NCBI RefSeq assembly: GCF_000166135.1
Contig: NC_014666.1
Span: forward strand, 4,526,001-4,590,000
Length of the DNA stretch: 64,000 nucleotides
From: Pseudofrankia inefficax
Lineage (GTDB): Bacteria; Actinomycetota; Actinomycetes; Frankiales; Frankiaceae
Direction: 5' to 3'
Shown here in pieces: positions 35,153-43,395 of this stretch. The notes beneath the pieces were generated by a model. The model ran no database searches and was not told where the DNA came from. It saw nothing but the letters and a program-made list of their open reading frames with translations. Each line of letters begins with the position of its first letter. The first letter of the stretch is position 1. Position numbers and translations under genes: made by a program.

Positions 35153-36166
35153 ATGCGCGACGGAGCGCTACAGATCGACGGCCTGTCCAAACGCTACGGC
35201 CACGTCACCGCGCTACGGGACATGACCTTCGAGGTCCGCGCCGGCGAACTGTTCGGCTTCGTCGGCTCCAACGGCGCCGGCAAGACCACCACCATGCGCA
35301 TCGTCCTCGGCGTCCTGACCGCCGACGCCGGCCACGTCCGCTACGACGGCCAGCCCCTCACCATCGACACCCGCCGCCGGATCGGCTACATGCCCGAGGA
35401 ACGCGGCCTCTACCCGAAGATGCGCGTCGGCGAACAGCTCGAATACCTCGCCCAGCTCCACGGCCTGACCGCCAGGGCCGCCCGCGCCGCCACCCACGCC
35501 TGGGCCGAGCGGCTCGCGATCGCCCACCGCCTCGGCGACGACGTCCAGGCCCTCTCCCTCGGCAACCAGCAACGCGCCCAGCTCGCCGCAGCCCTCGTCC
35601 ACGACCCGGCCGTCCTCGTCCTCGACGAACCCTTCTCCGGCCTCGACCCGATCGCCGTCGACGTCATGAGCGACGTCCTGCGCGAACGCGCCGCCGCGGG
35701 CGTCCCCACCGTCTTCTCCTCCCACCAGCTCGACCTCGTCGAACGGCTCTGCGACCGCGTCGGCATCGTCTCCGCCGGCACCATGGTCGCCATCGGCTCC
35801 GTCGACGAGCTGCGCGCCGGCGGCGAGTCCGTCCTCGTCGTCGACGCCCCCGACGCCCCCACCGGCTGGGCCGACACCCTGCCCGGCGTCCAGGCCACCC
35901 GCCGCGACGACCGCGGCCGCACCGAGCTGCGCCTCGCCACCGGCACCGACGACCAGGCCATCCTGCGCGCCGCCCTCGCCACCGGGCCCGTCCGCGAGTT
36001 CGCCCACCGCCGCCCCACCCTCGCCCAGCGCTTCCGCGAGGTCGTCACCCACCAGCCCCCCGAAGCCGAACCCCCCGCCCGCACCCGCGGCCGGCGACGA
36101 GCCATCCCCACGCAGCTGGCCCGCGGCACGCGCCGACCGGCAGCCGCCGAGGACGGTCACGCATGA
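35153..36166 (+). CDS. ABC transporter ATP-binding protein, NatA/DrrA-like
   Basis: A 337-residue nucleotide-binding subunit. Walker A is GSNGAGKTTTMR near residue 37, the signature is LSLGNQQRAQLA (with the N-Q-Q variant found in Na+/drug exporters), and Walker B reads AVLVLDEPFSGLDP followed by the SSHQLDLVE switch region. A C-terminal extension of about 60 residues is arginine- and proline-rich. The ATG at 35153 has GGGAGG upstream. The stop overlaps the permease start by four bases. Together they form a two-gene ABC-2 exporter, with the substrate unknown. Confidence 0.93.
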   Translation: MRDGALQIDGLSKRYGHVTALRDMTFEVRAGELFGFVGSNGAGKTTTMRIVLGVLTADAGHVRYDGQPLTIDTRRRIGYMPEERGLYPKMRVGEQLEYLAQLHGLTARAARAATHAWAERLAIAHRLGDDVQALSLGNQQRAQLAAALVHDPAVLVLDEPFSGLDPIAVDVMSDVLRERAAAGVPTVFSSHQLDLVERLCDRVGIVSAGTMVAIGSVDELRAGGESVLVVDAPDAPTGWADTLPGVQATRRDDRGRTELRLATGTDDQAILRAALATGPVREFAHRRPTLAQRFREVVTHQPPEAEPPARTRGRRRAIPTQLARGTRRPAAAEDGHA

Positions 36167-37413
36167 GCGACACCCTCGAACCCGACGACGACCAGCCCAC
36201 CACCGACCCCGTCATCCCACCCGGCTCCGCCCGCGTGCTGTGGCTCATCGTCCGCCGCGAGATCACCACCCGGTTCCGCTCCCGCGTCTTCCGGATCATG
36301 ACCCCGCTGTTCGTCGTCGCCCTCCTGCTCGGCATCGGCGCCGACGCCCTGTTCAGCGCGACCGGACCGACCCGCGTCACCGTCGGCCTCCTCGCCACCG
36401 ACGGCCCCACCGCCACGGCCCTCACCGCCACCGGCAAGACCGGCGGCCTCGACGTCCACACCGTCACCATCACCGACCCCGCCGACGGCGAACGCCAGGT
36501 CCGCGCCGGCACCCTCGACGCCGCCGTCACCGCCACCGGACCCACCGGCCTGCGCGTCGTCGTCCGCCACAGCCTCGACGACCTGTCCACCGCCGTGTTC
36601 ACCGCCGTCGCCCGCCAACAGGCCCTGCGCGCCCAGATCACCACCCTCGGCGGCGACCCCACCCAGATCGACACCACCGTCGCCGCCGCCGGCATCCACC
36701 TCGACGTCCTCGAACCCACCGACCCGCACGCGAACTCCCGCATCGGCCTCGGCGTCATCACCGGCATCCTCATCTACATCTCACTGCTGATCTTCGGACC
36801 GGCCGTCGCCCAGGGCGTCATCGAGGAGAAGTCCAGCCGCGTCGTCGAGCTCCTGCTCGCCACCGTCAAACCCTGGCAGCTCATGGCCGGCAAGGTCCTC
36901 GGCATCGGCACCGTCGCCCTGTTCCAGCTCGCCCTCTACGCCGCCATCGGCGTCCCGTTCGGCCTGCGGACCGGCGTCCTCAACCTGCCCGCCGCGATCG
37001 CCGCCAGCTCCGCGCTGTGGTCGCTGCTGTGGTTCCTGCTCGGCTTCGGCCTCTACGCCCTGCTGTTCGCCGCCACCGGCGCGCTCGTCTCCCGCCAGGA
37101 GGACGCCGCCGGCGTCACCACCCCACTCGTCATGATGATCATCATCCCGTACGTCATCGGGATCTCGATCCTGCCCGGCAACCCCCACTCCGGCCTGCTC
37201 GCCGTCCTGTCCGTCGTCCCGTTCACAGCCCCACTGATCATGCCGATGCTCATCGCCGCCGGCACCGCCGCGGGCTGGCTCATCGCCCTGGCCGTCACCG
37301 TCAACGTCGCCAGCATCGTCGTGCTCGTCCGCGTCGCCGGCCGCGTCTACGCCGGCGCCGTCCGCCGCACCGGCAGCCGCGTCCGCCTGACCGAAGCGCT
37401 ACGCGCCCGCTGA
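36163..37413 (+). CDS. ABC-2 family transporter permease, NatB-like
   Basis: A 416-residue membrane protein with a large extracytoplasmic loop between the first helix (FRIMTPLFVVALLLGIG) and a cluster of five to six helices in the C-terminal half. The segment EEKSSRVVELLLATVKPWQL is the NatB/ABC-2 hallmark that couples to the ATPase. It pairs with the preceding ATPase by an ATGA overlap and would export sodium, a lipid or a drug. The final segment is basic. No other gene is in the operon, and weak and strong hairpins follow. Confidence 0.92.
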   Translation: MSDTLEPDDDQPTTDPVIPPGSARVLWLIVRREITTRFRSRVFRIMTPLFVVALLLGIGADALFSATGPTRVTVGLLATDGPTATALTATGKTGGLDVHTVTITDPADGERQVRAGTLDAAVTATGPTGLRVVVRHSLDDLSTAVFTAVARQQALRAQITTLGGDPTQIDTTVAAAGIHLDVLEPTDPHANSRIGLGVITGILIYISLLIFGPAVAQGVIEEKSSRVVELLLATVKPWQLMAGKVLGIGTVALFQLALYAAIGVPFGLRTGVLNLPAAIAASSALWSLLWFLLGFGLYALLFAATGALVSRQEDAAGVTTPLVMMIIIPYVIGISILPGNPHSGLLAVLSVVPFTAPLIMPMLIAAGTAAGWLIALAVTVNVASIVVLVRVAGRVYAGAVRRTGSRVRLTEALRAR

Positions 37414-37441
37414 CGGGCCGCACCGCCTCACGACGAGTCCA

Positions 37442-37616
37442 AGCCCCGGTTTGTGGGGGCTGTCTTCAGTCCTTATGTTCGTGTTGTGATCTGCAAGATC
37501 AAAAAGAGAGTCTTGGCGCGTCAACATCGTTGACTATCTTGTGGTCGGCGCGGCGGGCTTTCACCTGACCGTCACGTTGGAGTCCGCCGCGGACCGGTCC
37601 GCGGCGGACTCCAACG
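37442..37616. terminator. AT-richer intergenic segment with two hairpins, one a 42-bp perfect palindrome
   Basis: A small hairpin (AGCCCC at 37442-37447 and GGGGCT at 37456-37461) lies 28 bp after the permease stop. The stretch 37470-37550 is notably A+T-rich for this genome and has no gene. A perfect palindrome covers 37575-37616, ending two bases before the stop of the convergent VOC gene; its 21-base arms have no loop. It should act as a bidirectional terminator. Other roles for a loop-free palindrome, such as a protein site, cannot be excluded. Confidence 0.75.
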
Positions 37617-37617
37617 G

Positions 37618-37980
37618 TCAGCCGGCCACCAGGCAGAACGGGTGACCGGCCGGATCCAGTAGCACCCGCCACCGGTCGCCGCCCGGCTGGTGGTCCGGCC
37701 TGACCGCGCCGAGCCCCAGTGCCGCCTTCTCCGCCGCGTCGAGGTCCTCGACTTTGAGATCCAGGTGGAACTGCTGCGGCATGTCCTGACCGGGCCACCG
37801 CGGCGCCCGGTATCCGTCGACCCGTTGGAAGCCCAGGTCGCAACCCGAACCATCGGTCAGGGCGACGAACCCGTCGGTGTCATAGCCGAGCTGCCTGCCT
37901 GTCAGCTCCTGGTAGAACCGGGCCAGAGCCCGGGGATCGGCGCAGTCCAGGGTCACGCCGCGCAGCGTGGCGATCGGCAT
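37618..37980 (-). CDS. VOC/glyoxalase-like protein
   Basis: A 120-residue vicinal oxygen chelate protein. The first unit is LRGVTLDCADPRALARFYQE and the second begins FHLDLKVEDLDAAEKAALGL, ending with LLDPAGHPFCLVAG. The HLDL histidine is conserved, but the metal-ligand glutamate of the DP-x-G-x-x-F region is replaced (PAGHPFC), so metal-dependent catalysis is doubtful. AGGAG six bases before the ATG at 37980 sets the start; a start six codons earlier is possible. The gene follows a strong convergent hairpin terminator. Confidence 0.87.
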   Translation of the reverse strand: MPIATLRGVTLDCADPRALARFYQELTGRQLGYDTDGFVALTDGSGCDLGFQRVDGYRAPRWPGQDMPQQFHLDLKVEDLDAAEKAALGLGAVRPDHQPGGDRWRVLLDPAGHPFCLVAG

Positions 37981-38108
37981 CGTCCGCTCCTTAGTCATCC
38001 ATGTTCAGTCATCCGTTTCGCGGGCCGGGCCAGGCAGGAGCAGCCGCCGGGCGGTCACGCCCCGGAGTCCGCCGCGGTCGACATGGGGAGTCCAGGCAGG
38101 CCGAGAGA

Positions 38109-38849
38109 TCATGAAGCATCGTTCAGGTGCCGGGCGAAGAACCGGGTCCCCTCCTCCCCCTCGAACCGAGGGACGCCGGTGTGGCCACCCAGATTGGCGT
38201 GCAGGGTCTTCTCCCGGGAGCCGAAGGCGTCGAACAGGTCCAGGGCGGCCTGCCGGTCGTTCCCCTCGTCGTCCCACTGCAGCAGGACCTGCAGCGGGAT
38301 GGTGACCCGCCGGGCCTCCTCGAAGATGACGCGCGGCACGAAGCTCCCGGCGAACAGCAGGGCCGCCGAGATCCGCGGCTCGACCACCGCCAGGCGGACG
38401 CCGATGGAGATCACCCCTCCCGAGAACCCGACCGGGCCGCCGATCTCGGGCAGCGCGAGCAGGGCGTCCAGGGCGGCCCGCCATTCCGGGACCGCCCTTT
38501 CGACGAGCGGGAGGACAAGGCGGTCGACGATCTCGGCGCCGACCGGCTCGCCGGCCTGCACCGCCCGGCGCAGATCGGCGCGGGCCTCCTCGGCGGCGGC
38601 GGACCGAGGCCGGTCACCGCTGCCGGGGAGTTCGATGGTGGCCGCGGCGAAGCCCGCGGCCACGGAGTCCCGGGCCCGGGACACCAGCCGGGGGTACATC
38701 ATGCCCAGTCCGCCGGGGTGGCCGACCAGAACCAGCGGCACCGGCGCCGACGCGGCGGTGGGCGTCCACAGGATTCCGGGGATCTCGCCGAGGGTGAACG
38801 CACGTTCGAGGACGCCGTCGTCGAGACGCTGTTCGGAGGTGAATCGCAT
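38109..38849 (-). CDS. Alpha/beta hydrolase, dienelactone hydrolase-like
   Basis: A 246-residue hydrolase. The oxyanion/HG segment is LVLVGHPGGLG, the nucleophile lies in GFSGGVISIG (GxSxG, Ser), the acid is in LLQWDDEGND, and the His in ANLGGHTGVPRF. Length and order match the dienelactone hydrolase/S-formylglutathione hydrolase group, but a serine nucleophile replaces the cysteine of DLH. GGAAGG is upstream of the ATG at 38849. A 10-bp-arm hairpin lies directly in front. The substrate, possibly an aryl ester, is unknown. Confidence 0.86.
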   Translation of the reverse strand: MRFTSEQRLDDGVLERAFTLGEIPGILWTPTAASAPVPLVLVGHPGGLGMMYPRLVSRARDSVAAGFAAATIELPGSGDRPRSAAAEEARADLRRAVQAGEPVGAEIVDRLVLPLVERAVPEWRAALDALLALPEIGGPVGFSGGVISIGVRLAVVEPRISAALLFAGSFVPRVIFEEARRVTIPLQVLLQWDDEGNDRQAALDLFDAFGSREKTLHANLGGHTGVPRFEGEEGTRFFARHLNDAS

Positions 38850-38860
38850 GGTCGTGCCTT

Positions 38861-38889
38861 CCGGGAGCGCTCAGGAACGGCGCTCCCGG
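38861..38889. promoter_or_regulatory. Hairpin/inverted repeat upstream of the hydrolase
   Basis: Perfect ten-base arms CCGGGAGCGC (38861-38870) and its complement (38880-38889), with a nine-base loop. It ends only 12 bases from the ATG at 38849 on the minus strand, touching the ribosome binding site, so it may be an operator or a hairpin that controls translation. It is not followed by a T-tract. Confidence 0.45.
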
Positions 38890-39034
38890 ACGACCTGTCG
38901 CCCGACCGTGACCCCGAAGAGGAGCACCCACGTCGATACTGCGATCACGGGTACCACCTCCTCGTCTCTCGCACGGCCACCGGCAAGCTAGCAGCGGCCG
39001 CCGCGATCCACCAACAGGTTTTCCTCTCCCCCGG

Positions 39035-40273
39035 TCAGGCCCGGTGCGCGCCTCGGCGGCGACGCCGCTGACGCCCTCGGCGGGTCACCAGGACGAACCC
39101 GGTCAGCACCACCACGGCCCCGCCACTCGCCGACAGGACGACGAGCAGCACCGACGGGCCCAGACGCAGCCCGGGGTGCTCGCCGGGACTCGCCGGGAAC
39201 AGCAGCCTGACCGTCGCCGAGTGGTGCACCAGGCCACTGGACAGCTCCAGGTGCGCGGTCCAGGGGCCGAGCGGCAGGCTCGCGGTCACCGGGATCACCA
39301 GCCGGGCCGAGGCGCCCTTGCCGATCGTCCGGCCGCTCGGAACCGCGACCACCGGGGTCGTGAGGCCGGCGGGACCGTCGGCCAGGCGCAGGGTGCCGAG
39401 CATGTCCAGGGCCCGCTCGGCGGTGTTGCGGACGGTCGCGGCGACGTACAGCCCGCCGTCCACGCCGCGGCCGGCGGCGACGTCCGAGATCGCGAAGTCG
39501 GTCGGTGGTTCGCCGCCGGGGCCGATGTCCAGGTAGAGGCGCACCCCGACCCGGTTCACGACGGTCACCTGGCCGGGCAGCGCCGGCGGAGCGGGCTCGG
39601 CCCACACCACGCCGAACCGCTCCCCCGCCGTCGCCCGCCTCGGCACGCGCACGGTGACCGTGACCGTCGCCGCGGTCCGCGCCGGCACCTCGACCGCGCC
39701 GGGCGCGACCGTCACCCACGACGTCAGCTCGTCGCCGGTCCGCCCGGGGTCGACGTCGAACCCGTCGCCGTCGACCCGCGCGCCCGCCGCGTACATCGAC
39801 ACCCGCTGCGGGGCGGTCGTCGTGTTGGAGACCTCGACGTGGCGGACGATGGTCGCGCCGGGAGCGAGGTGGTCGACGATGTAGACGTGCGCCCGCGGGT
39901 CGTCGGCCCGGTCGGTGGGCGCGTCCAGCAGCCGGACCCCGATGCCGCCCGGCCCCCGCGTCGGCGGGGCCACCGGCCGGATGGGCACAGGCGGCGCGGA
40001 CGTCACGGCCGCCGGCACCGGCGTGTCGACGGGCCCCGGGGCGCTCCCGGGCCGCGGCACGCCGACGGCGGCGGCCGGGCTGGCGGCCAGGACCGCGGGC
40101 AACGCCAGCACGATCACGAGGGCGCGACCGGGGCGCCGCGGCCGGCGGGCCGGCCGGGCGGGCGGCCTGCGCGCGCAGGCCGGCACCGGCCCGCGCACGG
40201 CGCCACGGCGCTCGGCCGGACCGCCCGCGGCGGACCGGCCGGCGGTCGTCGACGGCCGGAGCACGGTGGTCAT
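39035..40273 (-). CDS. DUF916-like (WxL-associated) cell-surface membrane protein
   Basis: A 412-residue exported protein. A long basic N-terminus precedes the signal segment GRALVIVLALPAVLAASPAA. After a Pro/Val-rich linker, the domain VYIVDHLAPGATIVRHVEVS and MYAAGARVDGDGFDV shows the beta-sandwich signature of DUF916, seen in WxL-associated proteins of Gram-positive bacteria. A membrane helix (LGPSVLLVVLSASGGAVVVL) and a very basic tail RRGRQRRRRRGAHRA end the chain. It adjoins two WxL-like secreted proteins on the same strand and is probably their membrane-bound partner. Confidence 0.75.
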   Translation of the reverse strand: MTTVLRPSTTAGRSAAGGPAERRGAVRGPVPACARRPPARPARRPRRPGRALVIVLALPAVLAASPAAAVGVPRPGSAPGPVDTPVPAAVTSAPPVPIRPVAPPTRGPGGIGVRLLDAPTDRADDPRAHVYIVDHLAPGATIVRHVEVSNTTTAPQRVSMYAAGARVDGDGFDVDPGRTGDELTSWVTVAPGAVEVPARTAATVTVTVRVPRRATAGERFGVVWAEPAPPALPGQVTVVNRVGVRLYLDIGPGGEPPTDFAISDVAAGRGVDGGLYVAATVRNTAERALDMLGTLRLADGPAGLTTPVVAVPSGRTIGKGASARLVIPVTASLPLGPWTAHLELSSGLVHHSATVRLLFPASPGEHPGLRLGPSVLLVVLSASGGAVVVLTGFVLVTRRGRQRRRRRGAHRA

Positions 40274-40295
40274 GGACAGGTCGCCCGCCTACCTG

Positions 40296-40862
40296 TCAGG
40301 CGACCGAGTGGGTGACGGTGCCGGTGTAGGTACCCGCGACGGCGGCGGAGGGGATGTTCACGACCAGCGTCGGGTTCCACGTCGCCGTGTTGTTACCGAC
40401 GATCGCGGTCGCCGAGAACGCCGTCAGGCCGGGCGCCGTCGTGCCCAGCGGGGCCGCGAGCCCCACCGTCGCCTGCCCGGGCGTGAACACCGCGGTACCC
40501 GTCGTCGACGTCGCGGTCAGCGACGCGTAGTTCACCGCCGTCGCCGCGATCGTCTCGCTCGGCGTCCCACCACCGGTGGTGAAGTTCGTGGAGAACACCG
40601 AAGCGGTCCAGGTGCCGAGCAGCGCGCCACGCGCGTCGGTCACCGTCACCGCGCCCAGCGAGCCCGACAGCGTCGCCGTGCCCACCGCCGCCGTCCCCAG
40701 GTTCGCGGTGGCCGGCGCGCTGATCGTGAGCGCCCCGCCGGTCAGGGTGAACGTCACCGTCGTCGTCGCCGCGTCCGCGGGCACCGCCGTCAGCAACGCC
40801 AGCCCAGCCGCCGTCAACACCGCCGGAACGATTCTCGGATTTCGTACCGTCCGTACCCGCAC
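40296..40862 (-). CDS. WxL-like secreted surface protein, copy 1
   Basis: A 188-residue exported protein. The signal peptide ends AVPADA|ATTT. The rest is a beta-rich domain with the elements LTGGALTISAPATANLGTAA, VTDARGALLGTWTASVFSTN and NPTLVVNIPSAAVAGTYTGT, closing in VTHSVA. The D-R-G-x-x-x-x-W segment and the final GTYTGTVTH match the two WxL positions, but the second tryptophan is replaced by histidine. The GTG at 40862 (GAGAGGAAAACGACG upstream) is matched by an identically placed start in the next copy. About 17 residues differ between the copies by my reading. Role: probably cell-wall binding. Confidence 0.75.
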   Translation of the reverse strand: MRVRTVRNPRIVPAVLTAAGLALLTAVPADAATTTVTFTLTGGALTISAPATANLGTAAVGTATLSGSLGAVTVTDARGALLGTWTASVFSTNFTTGGGTPSETIAATAVNYASLTATSTTGTAVFTPGQATVGLAAPLGTTAPGLTAFSATAIVGNNTATWNPTLVVNIPSAAVAGTYTGTVTHSVA

Positions 40863-41196
40863 CGTCGTTTTCCTCTCACTGTGCGGCAGTATTTCGCCGC
40901 AGCCGTCCACTCGACCGCCATCCGTTTTTTCGGCGAGAACGCCGGGCGACGAACGCAACCTTAACCACGGGTAGTGGCGCCGCACTTGTGGTGACACGCC
41001 GCGGGCCGGGCGGCATAGGTCCCTTCGCGGGACACCGGGCCAGGCGCTTTCCGCGACATCGTCACCCGACCGGCGCCAGCCGCGGGAAAGCCGGCCAGCA
41101 CGGTCACCCGGGAGAACATTCCGATCGGAACCCGAACCTGACAGGTGAGCCGCGACCGGAGAATTCCCCCGGCCTCCCGAACCGGCAACGGGCGAC
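40863..41196. repeat. Gene-free gap between WxL-like copies, duplicated upstream region
   Basis: No gene is supported. The conserved block CGCCGGGCGACGAACGCAAC, ending at about 40963, lies about 78 bp upstream of the start of copy 1 and is repeated before copy 2 (41907-41930). Further blocks (GGTGACACGCC, GCGACATCG, GAAAGCCGG-like) are also shared, so the duplication included the promoter region. Confidence 0.65.
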
Positions 41197-41763
41197 TCAG
41201 GAGACCGAGTGGGTGACGGTGCCGGTGTAGGTGCCCGCGACGGCGGCGGAGGGGATGTTCACGACCAGCGTCGGGTTCCACGTCGCCGTGTTGTTACCGA
41301 CGATCGCGGTCGCCGAGTAGGCCGTCAGGCCGGGGGCCGTCGTGCCCAGCGGCGCGGCGGCAGCCAGCGTCGCCTGCCCGGGGGTGAACACGGCGGTACC
41401 GGTCGTCGACGTCGCGGTCAGCGAGGCGTAGTTCACCGCCGAGGCGGCGATCGTCTCGTTCGCCGTCCCACCGCCGGTGGTGAAGTTCGTCGAGAAGACC
41501 TTCGCCGTCCAGGTGCCGAGCAGCGCGCCACGCGCGTCGGTCACCGTCACCGCGCCCAGCGAGCCCGACAGCGTCGCCGTGCCCACCGCCGCCGTCCCCA
41601 GGTTCGCGGACGCCGGAGCGGTGATCGTGAGCGCCCCACCCGTGAGGGTGAACGTCACCGTCGTCGTCGCCGCGTCGGCCGGCACCGCCGTCAGCAACGC
41701 CAGCCCAGCCGCGGCCAACAACGCCAGGCCGACCTTTGGATTTCGTACCGTCCGTACCCGCAC
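41197..41763 (-). CDS. WxL-like secreted surface protein, copy 2
   Basis: A 188-residue paralogue of the gene at 40296-40862, of equal length and about 90% identical. It has the same signal peptide end (AVPADA), the same W motif (GTWTAKVFSTN) and the same C-terminal VTHSVS. The differences cluster in the signal peptide and in a few surface positions such as TISAPAT to TITAPAS. The start is GTG 41763. This is a recent tandem duplication and might allow dosage or slight antigenic change. Function as in copy 1. Confidence 0.75.
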   Translation of the reverse strand: MRVRTVRNPKVGLALLAAAGLALLTAVPADAATTTVTFTLTGGALTITAPASANLGTAAVGTATLSGSLGAVTVTDARGALLGTWTAKVFSTNFTTGGGTANETIAASAVNYASLTATSTTGTAVFTPGQATLAAAAPLGTTAPGLTAYSATAIVGNNTATWNPTLVVNIPSAAVAGTYTGTVTHSVS

Positions 41764-42468
41764 CGTCGTTTTCCTCTCGGTGTGCCGCGTCATTCGCCGT
41801 AGCCGTCGCGCCAACCGTCATCCGTTTTTCCGGATGCGCGTCGGGCACCCCGCCCCGCGTCAGCAAAAATGCAGGGACTGGGGACGCCACGGCCTTTCGA
41901 CGAGCACGCCGGGCGACGAACGCAACCTTAGCCGCAGGTGCCGCGGGTAGGGCCGCCACCGGTGCCGTGACACGCCGTAGGCCCCGGGCCACAGGTCCTA
42001 CTGGTCACGAGCGGCAGTCTGCGCCGGAATTTGCGACATCGCGGCGGAGAGGGCGCCACCGGCGAGGAAGCCGGGCGGCACGGACAATCGCGGAATCGGC
42101 GGAAAACCGCCGGCGCGGACGGCAGTTCCCCTGAGTATCGAGCGCAACCGGACGGTTCTCTGGAAATGTGTGCCGCATTCGCCGAGGTGGGCCTCGCCCC
42201 GCGTCCCGCGACAAAGCAAGATCGCCGAGTCCGCCCTCGCATGGCTGTAACCGCGCCAGTTTCGCGACCACGCGAGGGCCGAAACCGCGATCAAGCCGGC
42301 GGGCCGATCTCGCCAGGCCCCGGCATTGGCCGGCCTTCTCGCCGGCGGGACGCCGTGGGAGTCGGCACTCGCGGGCTCACGCGATCGGCAGAGATCAAGA
42401 TCCTTAGCGGCGCCGAGTGGACGTCAACAGCGTGGACAACGGCGTAAGCGCGAGAGACGTGGAACCGG
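41764..42468. other. Gene-free region upstream of WxL-like copy 2
   Basis: About 700 bp without a supported gene. It holds the duplicated promoter block (41907-41930), its homologous flanks to about 42110, the 79-bp dispersed element (42217-42295), and a 22-mer at 42423-42444 that resembles 57947-57968. Short frames here lack ribosome sites and coding character. Confidence 0.6.
42217..42295. repeat. 79-bp dispersed palindromic element, copy A
   Basis: It starts CAAGATCGCC and ends GCGATCAAG, with the internal ACCACGCGAGGGC at the same offset (51-63) as in the three other copies. It is the most diverged left end, reading CAAGATC for CTTGATC. See the finding for the family. Confidence 0.75.
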
Positions 42469-43056
42469 TCAGGACCGCGGCGGCGGGACGGTCCAGCCGG
42501 TGCCGGCCGCCCACGGCCGGGCCCGGGCGGTGATCTCCGCGATGATGGTCGACTTGGCCGCCGAGTAGTGCTGCGTGCTGGGCCAGTCGACGACCGCCAG
42601 GGCGCGTTTGGCCGCCTCGTAGGCGGCACGGTCGGCCGGGTCATGGCGCAGCCAGTCACGGAACAGCAGGTGGCGGTGCTCCCAGTCACCGCCGGCGGCG
42701 CACAGATGGACGTGCACGTCCTTCTCCGGCGTGCGGAACATCCAGTGCTCACCGCGCTCGCGCACCCGCACGACATAGCCGGCGGCGACCAGCCGCGGCA
42801 CGAATCCCTCGTCGTCCGCGATGTCCGGCACGGCAACCAGAATGTCCACGATCGGCTTCGCCCCGAGGCCCGGCACCGACGTCGACCCGACGTGTTCGAC
42901 CCGCACCGCCGTCGAACCGAGTGCCGCGACGATCCGGTCACGTTCGAACGCGAACCGCTCCACCCACTCGGGCCGGTACGCGGCGATCACGATCCGCCGT
43001 TTCTCCGGCCCGCCGATGAACACTTCCTCCTCGGTCAGAACCTCGCCGCCAGCCAT
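42469..43056 (-). CDS. GrpB-family (nucleotidyltransferase-like) protein
   Basis: A 195-residue protein of the GrpB family (UPF0157). The hallmark RVEHVGSTSVPGLGAKPIVD lies near residues 53-72, including the GST and the following acidic residue (KPIVDI), as in the nucleotidyltransferase fold. HVHLCAAGGDWEHRHLLFRD and YEAAKRALA are also typical. The ATG at 43056 is supported by GGAGACGAGG just upstream; a start 12 codons earlier is possible. The function is unknown; some members are linked to CoA or nucleotide salvage. The gene diverges from the DrrA-like ATPase. Confidence 0.9.
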   Translation of the reverse strand: MAGGEVLTEEEVFIGGPEKRRIVIAAYRPEWVERFAFERDRIVAALGSTAVRVEHVGSTSVPGLGAKPIVDILVAVPDIADDEGFVPRLVAAGYVVRVRERGEHWMFRTPEKDVHVHLCAAGGDWEHRHLLFRDWLRHDPADRAAYEAAKRALAVVDWPSTQHYSAAKSTIIAEITARARPWAAGTGWTVPPPRS

Positions 43057-43395
43057 CGGCCTCGTCTCCGCCACAGCTCCGGCCACCATAGGCCGGCGCG
43101 AACCCGTTGACCCCGGAGCATTCCGGGCCATCTCCCCCGTCACCTGCCCATTCTGCGCCGTGAGAAGACCACGGGCTGTCGCGAACATGCCTTTCCCGGT
43201 GCGCGACGACGACCAGTCCGGGCCCGCCGGACCGGTCCGGACCGGTGATTCCCCACGTCCGTCGGCGAATCCCACCGGCGGAAGGGGGCGTAGCCCCACC
43301 CCCGGTTCGGGGCCCAGCGCCCGTGTCCACCTGACGACAGGCCGCGACGATCGATCCCGACGCCAGTGCGACGCGACCCCGGGAGGTCCCCCGTC
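43057..43395. other. Divergent intergenic region, GrpB / ABC exporter
   Basis: No gene is supported in this 339-bp gap. It contains the perfect palindrome CCGGACCGGTCCGG at 43225-43238, followed by ACCGG, which could be a TetR-type operator for the ABC operon or GrpB. A small hairpin (GGGGGCGTAGCCCC) lies near 43277. The ribosome site for the ABC gene (GGGAGG) is at the right end. Confidence 0.5.

Noticed and set aside
42031-42447. Short frame in the gap upstream of WxL-like copy 2
   Set aside because: No ribosome site, overlaps the dispersed element and duplicated promoter region, and has no protein-like features.
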